Source of the DNA: Quercus robur
Lineage: Eukaryota > Streptophyta > Magnoliopsida > Fagales > Fagaceae
Direction: 5' to 3'
NCBI RefSeq assembly: GCF_932294415.1
Contig: NC_065536.1
Span: forward strand, 46,907,854 to 46,971,853
Length of the DNA: 64,000 nucleotides
The translations under genes were made by a program, and so were the position numbers. The notes under the pieces were generated by a model that did no database searches, was not told where the DNA came from, and saw only the letters and a list, made by a program, of their open reading frames with translations. Positions 57,336-64,000 of this stretch are shown in pieces; within the stretch, counting starts at the first letter, position 1; each line of letters starts with the position of its first letter.

Positions 57336-60300
57336 AAAAAAAAAAAGGAAAAATCAGAAAAATACAAAAATAGTATGAGTTTGTGTAAACTGGTACTTGT
57401 GTACCTTGGATGGCCTTTGAAACAAAATTTCTCAACTTTGTATCTTTTGTAGTTCAGATGAGCATCTTCATGCACAACTAAGCAATGTGAGCTTTATGGC
57501 TCTTTTATGTGATTTGTATGATTTGGTTGATCTCTTATCTTTCATATCGTAAATCACTATTTTTGACAGGAAGGACTAGAAAATCCTAAAAGAAAGGCAT
57601 AAATAACCAACTCACCACCAAAACTCATCAATCATAAGACATCTGTGTGCAATTCATAAAAGCCGTGCTCAGTAAGGTATAGCACTTGCAAAGCAAAATA
57701 AGGATATTCAAGCTTACATAATTGGGTATTTTCTTTTCTCTCTTATATGCCCATACTTGATATGCTTAAAAGAAAAATATGCAAAGAACATGAAAAGCAA
57801 AAAGAATAAAAATGCTTTTAATATGGTTGCAAGCATGTTTCTAGAAGATGTGAGAGTTATATGAGACACTTATGCTTTCTTGCAAAAGTTTCACACACAA
57901 CACGCATACTCTTTGTTGCTTTTGATACTATTGTACAGGTACAATGTGATTTGGCCATCACAAGGAATACATGTGGTTGTATATGCTCTCTAAATTGTCT
58001 AAACTTGTTTTGAAATAAAATTTGGTTAGACTTGTTTAGTGTGTTTTGATTTAGGAATGCTTTGCATCTAGAGTTGAGGTTGTGTTTTTGTGCTTAACAT
58101 GCTCTTTAAGTGCTTGCTTTGATGGTTATCTTGGTTGCATTTATCTTGTGTTATTTCTCCTTCTTCAAAACTCTTCTTTAGGCTTCTCGATAGATAGCTT
58201 GATACCTTCTTGATACCTGCTCGACACCTCCTCGATACAAGCCTCTTCTATCAAGATTTTTGTGTTTCTTCTCGATACCTCTCGATAGATAGCCCGATCC
58301 ATCTAGCTTCTCAATACCTTCCTCGATCTATCGAGAATTTTTGCCGTCTATACCTCCTTGATACCTCTCGATCTATCGAGATTTTGTTCTCGATAGCAAC
58401 TCGATACCTTCTTAATCTATCGAGCTACATTTTCTACATATACTTCTAAGGTCCGACCTGGTTTTGAATCTTTTCAATTATCTCGATCTCTCCCACTTCT
58501 CTCTCAACCCAAAAACCTTATTCTCACCAAAATCCCTCCTCCCATCAAGTTTTCGGCCTATTCCTTGTCTAAATCTCTTAGTAAGTGCCCTAAATCTCTT
58601 CTTTTTCCCTTTCTTCATGCATTTCATGCATTTTTGTGACCTAGGTTTTAGTTTTGGGAAATGTTTTGGGGTTTTTGTGTTTTTGTCAAAATTTTTTGGT
58701 TGGGTTTTGTTAAAATGATCTCACGTGCTCATACATTGCATACTATGTTCTTTTTAACAATGTTTCATGCATTCTAGGATTGTGTGATTGTTTATACCTT
58801 GTGAGTGCTGTTAGGTTGGATTGGGTTTCTACCCATGATGCAATTTACTTTAGCACGTAACATGTTCATGCATTATCATGCACTGCACGTTCCTTTTCTT
58901 CTTTCTTGTGCCTTATCTTTCGTTGTGACTCAGTGTCTTTCTTCTCTCTCTTTCTCTCTCTCTCTCTCTCTTATTTATTCTCCTTATCATGGCACTTAAA
59001 AAATCAATTTCGTCTAAAAACACGATTCGTCGTGGTTATTCTTCTTCTTCATTTCCCTTTGATTCTGTTCGATTCCATGATGAAAAGGAACGAGATGACT
59101 TCTTTGAGAACTTCTCTGATAGGGCGATTCATTCAGAACGTCGGGTCATTCTGTCTGACTTCCTAGAAACTCCTCTACCTAGTGCATTTAGCTCTTAGGG
59201 ATGGGCTTCTCTATTTGAGAAACCCTCGAGGTGTCCTGATGGGTTCATATAGGAGTTTTACTCCAACATGCACGTCATTGATACCCCTATACCTCGGTTT
59301 ACTACAGTATTCCATGGTACACGTATTGTAGTCACCCCGGAGCTCATTTTTGAGGTACTACATGTCCCTAGGGTGGATCGTCCAGATTACCCTAGTCATC
59401 GTCGCCTTTCTTCCATTTCTAGAGACAAGTTGGCTTCACTCTTTTGTGAGAAGGCCGTGTTGTAAGGAGGTACTCTAAATTTCTCCATAACTGAGTTTGC
59501 TAAGGGTCCATGAATCCTTAATATGGTGATGACCTTTGTACTCACTCCATGGTTTCACTATAACACTATCACTGAGCCTCGTGCTTGTTTCCTTCTTTCC
59601 CTCATGAAGGGTCTTTTTATAGACTTTCCATCACACATGATAGAATCTATTATGGATTGCTATCGAGACATTGCCACATGTGATAAGTTCATCTTTCCTT
59701 CGGCTATCATGTGCATCCTCACACACTTGCATGTCACCATTCCTTCTTCTCCTCTCTTCTATGTCATGGGTGCCATTAGCAAGGAGTCTATTCAGAGGAG
59801 TGTAGCGCAGCTTACTGTGAAGCGGCCTCGTTTGGAGCCTTCAGATGTAGCCCCCGCAGACCCTGCAGCCCTTTCCTCTCGACCCTCTTCCTCATTTGCC
59901 CCTTCTTCCTCATCGAGGGCAACTGTCTCCCTTGCTGACATCATGGAGCAACTTCAGCACATGCGTGCTGATTTTGGTAGTTGTCTTGACCATCTATCCA
60001 ATGAGATGTGTAAGATGAACACCAGAATTGGTCGCATCGCTCGCTGCCAGTCTCACCTTGGTGTTTTTGCGCCCTCACCTTCACCTGAGCATGCTGAGGA
60101 GTCCTCTTCTGGTGGAGATGATGACGATGATGCTTCTGGCTCTAAGTATGATGATGAGATGATGAAGTCTCAGCGATTCACCCTTTCACACTTTTAACAA
60201 AAAGGGGGAGTAGTTTTGTAGATGAGACTTGAGAGGAGTCTTTTCTTTGGGGGTGAGCTAGCATAGGATATACTAGATACAAGGAGAGTGTTTTGAGGGA

Positions 60301-60382
60301 TGTAGTAAGGTTTTGGTGTACTCTTTTTTCATTACATGTTTCATGTTCTTTGACCATTTTTTTACATACATTGTATTCTTTG

Positions 60383-60414
<32 letters not shown>

Positions 60415-60715
60415 GAGATGATGTATTCTTTCTTTACCTTTGTCTCACATGTGTTGTTTCTTTTCTATCTTTATACATATGTTTCTTCTTGTATACAACT
60501 TGTCTATGTTTCACACCTGGTGCCTTGATGAATCTTGTTTAGGTGTTTTAGATAAGACAGGTTACAAGTCTATTATGCCATGATCTCTCTTTTTGCAAAG
60601 TTTTCAAGAGTTCGTTGTAGTGTTAGATTTATGTACTATTGTAAATTATGGGATAGTTGTGTTAAGACTTCTCTTATAATTGCTTTTTGTGGTTCTGTCT
60701 CGGATTGCTTTTTAG
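57336..60715 (+). mobile_element. LTR-element internal region, copy 3
   Basis: The longest internal copy: spacer shared with copy 2 (57568-58180), TCGATA-rich leader (58185-58425), a CT-repeat (about 58939-58975), the ORF at 58989-60197, then AACAAAAAGGGGGAG at about 60198 and an AT microsatellite (60390-60413). The region that should hold the polypurine tract and LTR start is deleted at about 60700-60716. Confidence 0.78.
58989..60197 (+). pseudogene. PF20167-like plant transposon protein, copy 3 (best preserved)
   Basis: It begins MALKKSISSKNTIRRGYSSS, then RFHDEKERDDFFENFSDRAI, EFYSNMHVIDTPIPRFTTVF, RIVVTPELIFEVLHVPRVDR, and from 59523 an open 224-residue stretch with ILNMVMTFVLTPWFHYNTIT, GLFIDFPSHMIESIMDCYRD and DKFIFPSAIMCILTHLHVTI. 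A Ser/Pro linker, a short helical segment (MEQLQHMRADFGSCLDHLSN), RIGRIARCQ and an acidic DDDDDASGS tail follow. In-frame stops lie at about 59196, 59250, 59463 and 59511. Apart from these stops the whole reading is one frame of about 400 codons. Role unknown; a gag-like structural role is only a guess. Confidence 0.8.
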
Positions 60716-61442
60716 GCTCATACTTTATTGTAATTGGCTAATCCTTTAACAACAACTCGATCTATCAAGAATTACGATTTCAAAATTTCCAAATCTGAAA
60801 TTCGATCTAGTCTTGTGCAATTGTTTAGGGTTTATTTTCTCACAACCTTAGACATATTTAAGGCTTATTTTAAGAGCCGTCACACATGGATACAGAGACC
60901 AAGAGACTTATTTTCTCTGTGTGAAGCTACTGCATTTGTACACCACAGAGTTTTGTAACCAAGTGCTTCTTAATCTTCATTGTTGATGAAGTGAAGAACT
61001 TTGCAGCCAACAACATCTTTTCAAGTTGTTAGAGTTCGTCCTAGGATCCGTGCAAATGGTTAGTCACAAATTGGAGGTTTGTACATCAAAGGAAAGAAGG
61101 CTACTATAAGATCAAGTCCAATTGGGTATTAGAGTGAAAGTTCAACTGTAGGTTGGTATTTCGGAATAGGCCAGGGTAGTTGGTAAGATTCCTTATACTT
61201 GTAACCGCTTGATTGTTGAATAGTGGATTCTTAAGAGTGGTGACCTTAAAATCACCTAGTGGGATTTTTGCCTTGCGAGGTTTTCCATTTGTCAATAAAT
61301 CACCGTGTCTAATTTATTTTTCGTTGCAATTAGTATTTTTGATGATTTGTTGGTGCCTTCACGATTTGCATGCAATTAAGCCTAATTAATCAACTTGGGT
61401 AATTGAATTAATTAACCGGGGTTAAGCTATCTTAACCCAACA
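60716..61442 (+). repeat. LTR fragment (TGTTAG family), 3' part
   Basis: From TTATTGTAATTGGCTAATCC through TGTGAAGCTACTGCATTTGT to the end AACCCAACA. The first 30-40 bases of the LTR are lost. It ends inside a Gypsy integrase reading that starts at 61443, suggesting this retroelement had inserted into a Gypsy element. Confidence 0.8.
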
Positions 61443-62227
61443 GGGAGAATGTTAGCCAAGAAGATCCTAAGGATAGGATACTATTTGAATATGATAGAGA
61501 CCGATTGTGTAGACTTTGTGAAAAGTTGCCATGACTACCAAACACATGCCAATTTGAATCACGTGCCATCTAGTGAACTATACAGCATGACCTTTCCATG
61601 GCCTTTCTCAGTCTGGAGCATAGATGTGATAAGGAGAATAGCCCTTGAGACCTCAAATGGGTATGAGTACATTCTAGTGGCAATCGACTACTTCACCAAG
61701 TGGGTAGAGGCGGCCTTCTACTTCGTACTAAAAGCCAAGCATGTGGCACAGTTCATAGAGAATGACATCATTTGCCAAATCAGAGTACCACAAGAGATCA
61801 TCTCTAATAATGGCTCCCATTTTGAGGGGGAGGTTTGAAAGATCATGGGGTTATACAACATTGAGCATCACAAGTCTTCACCATATTGACCACAGACTAA
61901 TGGAGCCATAGAAGCAGCCAATAAGAACATCAAGAATATCCTAGCCAAGATGATGGTGACATACAAAGATTGGGCCGAAAAGCTTCCGTTTGCCTTGTGG
62001 GGTTACAGGACTTCTATCCATGCATTGACTGGGGCAACCCCTTACTCTTTGGTCTACTGAAGCGAAATGATACTTCCTGTTGAGGTGGAGATACAATCTT
62101 TGAGAGTGCTAGTGGAAACCAAGGTCCTAGAGGAAGATTGGATGAAAGAAAGATATAAGCAATTGGCTTTGATAGATGAGAAGAGAGCTAGGGCACAATA
62201 CCATGCACAAGGGTACCAAAATAGGAT
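61443..62227 (+). pseudogene. Gypsy integrase fragment
   Basis: The frame reads MLAKKILRIGYYLNMIETDC, the CHDYQTHANLNHVP zinc-finger half, WPFSVWSIDVIRRI (first catalytic Asp kept), VAIDYFTKWVEAAF, then NNGSHFEG where the second catalytic Asp is Asn (normally DNG), a stop, PQTNGAIEAANKN with the Glu, another stop, and LPFALWGYRTSIHALTGATP. Later EDWMKERYKQLALIDEKRAR and YHAQGYQNRI follow. It is cut on the left by the LTR at 61442 and on the right by the Copia element. It is a different copy from the 4.8-17.9 kb element and shares only family-level resemblance. Confidence 0.9.
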
Positions 62228-62235
62228 ATACCAAT

Positions 62236-63471
62236 TGAAAGTTCAAAAACGTGTACAAAAACACTTTTGAACGTTTAGACCCCCAAAAACCAATTTAATC
62301 AACACACGCAATATGTTAAACAATAGTGTGCGGAAACTTAACATATGCTATAACATGGTATTGATTAAACAAATTTATTCAACCATCTAATTGGCTTTAT
62401 TCCGTGCCAAATTTGCTTGTAATTCAGCATTTAGTAACCCTGTATTTAGGTGGGATTGTTGTAAGGGTAGTGAGTGAGATAGTGTGAAGATTGCTCAAGA
62501 GTGTGCAAGAAAACAGAGAGTCGCGGCTGGGACTCGCGACTGGACTCGCGGCTTCAACCCGCCAGAATCTGCACACGTGCCAAGCATGCTGGAAGATGAA
62601 CAGTCATGCTAGCTGGAGCACTACAGGACAAAACAGGACAACTGGCCATACGGTTAACTCGCGACTGGAACTCGCGACTTAGTCAAGCCGCGAGGTCAAG
62701 CCGCGAGCCACCCCTGTTTTGGAAAAACCTGACGTTTCGCATTCCACTCCTCTTCAGTATAAATACCCTTTTAACCCACGATTGAAAGAGAGCTTCCAGA
62801 GAGAATTTTGAGAGAGAAACCCTAAAGAAAAACCAGATTGTTTTACCCACAATCTCTACCTTAGAGTCTCATCAAAATCCCTCACTCTCTTCCTCTCCAT
62901 TGTCAAATCCTTGAGAGGCCTTTATACCAAACCTGGTTCTCACCATTATCATCTCTGTGAGACAGTCGTTTGGAGTTCTGGGAAGCAGTTAGGAAGGAGC
63001 CAATCTTTATTGGTTGATGCTACGGTGAAGTAGCGGAATTCGGAAAGCTAGAAAAGAAAAAGGTTCGGCGCAACCTCGTTGGAGCAAGAAGCTTGGAGGG
63101 CTTAGGTGCATTGGGTAGATTAGGCTTGGAGGGTCTATTGCTGTCCTTGTATCCCAACTGTATTTTCTAGTGGATTGATTACCGCTTGGAGGGCGGCGGA
63201 GAGGTTTTTCGCCGAGGTCTTCGGTTTCCTCTTCGATAACATATCTGGTGTTATCGCTGTGTTTGCATCTTCCTTCCTCTCTATCTCTGCCTTTACATTA
63301 TCTGCTGTGGTTTATTTTGTTGTGGCTTAGATAGTTGTTTAATCAATACCATGTTATAGCATATGTTAAGTTTCCGCACACTATTGTTTAACATATTGCG
63401 TGTGTTGATTAAATTGGTTTTTGGGGGTCTAAACGTTCAAAAGTGTTTTTGTACACGTTTTTGAACTTTCA
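62236..63471 (+). repeat. 5' LTR of a Copia element with terminal inverted repeats
   Basis: It begins TGAAAGTTCAAAAACG and ends CGTTTTTGAACTTTCA, 1236 bp. The first 137 bp (62236-62372) and the last 137 bp (63335-63471) are exact reverse complements. A TATA box (CAGTATAAATACCC) lies at about 62755-62767. The U3 part carries several copies of ACTCGCGACT and GCCGCGAG. The left limit is inferred, since the 3' LTR and the target duplication are outside the window. Confidence 0.75.
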
Positions 63472-63473
63472 AT

Positions 63474-63485
63474 TGGTATCAGAGC
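63474..63485 (+). promoter_or_regulatory. Copia primer-binding site
   Basis: TGGTATCAGAGC, complementary to the 3' end of initiator tRNA-Met, lies two bases after the LTR end. This exact form is standard for plant Copia elements. Confidence 0.95.
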
Positions 63486-63546
63486 GGGTACACATCTGTT
63501 TGGTTTTATTACCATTGTGTGATCCTTGACTCCCTTTCTTTTTGAG

Positions 63547-64000
63547 ATGGATAGGTCTCAATCCCTTAATGCACCTCCATATTTTGATGGAAGTAACTAT
63601 GCATTTTGGAAGGTTCGTATGAGAGCCTTTTTATGCTCCATTGATGAATCCGTGTGGGATGCTGTTGAGATGGGTTGGACCAAACCTGAAGCAGCCAAAT
63701 CCACATGGGATAAGGCAGCACTTACTGCATCTAATGCTAATAGTAAAGCACTAAATGCTATTTTCTGTGGTGTGTCTCCAGATGAATTTCACAGGATTTC
63801 TCACATTATTATTGCCAAAGATGCATGGGAGATTCTGGAAACAACTTATGAAGGCACGAAGAAGGTGAAAGATACCAAGTTACAAATGCTGACCACTCGG
63901 TTTGAGGAGCTCAAGATGAGTGAGGATGAGTCTTTCGACTCGTTCTATGGGAAGTTAAATGAAGTAGTTGTCAGCAAGTTTAACTTGGGGGAGAAGATGG
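63547..64000 (+). CDS. Copia gag, 5' part, open to the window edge
   Basis: An ATG at 63547, 61 bp after the PBS, opens a frame with no stop for 151 codons to the edge. It starts MDRSQSLNAPPYFDGSNYAF, followed by WKVRMRAFLCSIDESVWDAV, AWEILETTYEGTKKVKDTKL and ESFDSFYGKLNEVV. This is the order of the Copia gag N-terminal (DUF4219) and UBN2-type region: PPYFDGSNYxxWKxRM, then AWEILETTYEG and a K-rich stretch. Gag packages the element RNA. With a perfect PBS and an unbroken frame it is the youngest-looking element here. Zinc knuckle and pol would lie beyond 64000. Confidence 0.9.
   Translation, partial: MDRSQSLNAPPYFDGSNYAFWKVRMRAFLCSIDESVWDAVEMGWTKPEAAKSTWDKAALTASNANSKALNAIFCGVSPDEFHRISHIIIAKDAWEILETTYEGTKKVKDTKLQMLTTRFEELKMSEDESFDSFYGKLNEVVVSKFNLGEKM

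Noticed and set aside
49750..58430. TCGATAG-rich leaders as a possible CRISPR or satellite array
   Set aside because: There is no fixed repeat-spacer period; phrases vary in length and spacing. They are part of retroelement leaders in a plant genome.

Overview
The window is nuclear DNA from a flowering plant, most likely a woody eudicot. Fagales is a guess based only on the general look of the LTR families. The evidence is: spliced genes with GT-AG introns, a nuclear tRNA-Gln, a clade III SWEET sugar transporter, a peroxisomal dienoyl-CoA isomerase, and many layers of plant transposable elements. It is AT-rich and gene-poor. I support two apparently intact protein genes (DCI1 on the minus strand, 29659-31549; SWEET on the plus strand, 42349-47726), one tRNA gene (31726-31797), and a 5' fragment of a glycerophosphodiester phosphodiesterase gene (1794-2222, minus). 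Most of the remainder is transposons and their debris.

Layout. 1-4500: AT-rich sequence with the GDPD fragment and a long GA microsatellite. 4524-27450: a roughly 1.2 kb ancestral segment swollen to about 23 kb by insertions. These are a Tat-type Ty3/Gypsy element with 592 bp LTRs (4811-17857), itself carrying two solo LTRs (6239-7267, 11584-13474) and a degenerate antisense ORF; a foldback Mutator-like MITE (18391-18846); and an 8.3 kb non-coding Helitron (19066-27399) with internal tandem amplification and its own solo LTR (21483-22265). A second copy of the ancestral segment at 34587-35672 lacks all three insertions and so serves as an empty site. 27450-36900: foldback MITEs, DCI1, tRNA-Gln, two Harbinger-like MITEs and a short tandem duplication. 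37518-39007: hAT element with transposase remnant. 39681-41300: hAT MITE and a 4 x 387 bp tandem array. 41498-41722: a near-perfect hairpin, then the SWEET gene and two decayed SWEET copies (48328-49636).

49733-61442 is a cluster of three decayed LTR-element copies that encode a plant transposon-type protein (PF20167-like in my reading) rather than a recognisable gag-pol. Each has a TCGATAG-rich leader, and the related LTRs are about 1 kb long. One LTR of this family also sits in the Tat gag, and one is an inverted solo LTR at 56369-57330. 61443-62227 is a Gypsy integrase fragment. It is interrupted by a Copia element whose 5' LTR, primer-binding site and open gag run off the right edge. That LTR has an exact 137 bp inverted repeat at its two ends.

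The genes do not form a pathway. DCI1 acts in peroxisomal beta-oxidation of unsaturated fatty acids, and SWEET exports sugar across a membrane. All positions, splice sites and repeat boundaries were read by eye; no alignment or database search was run.
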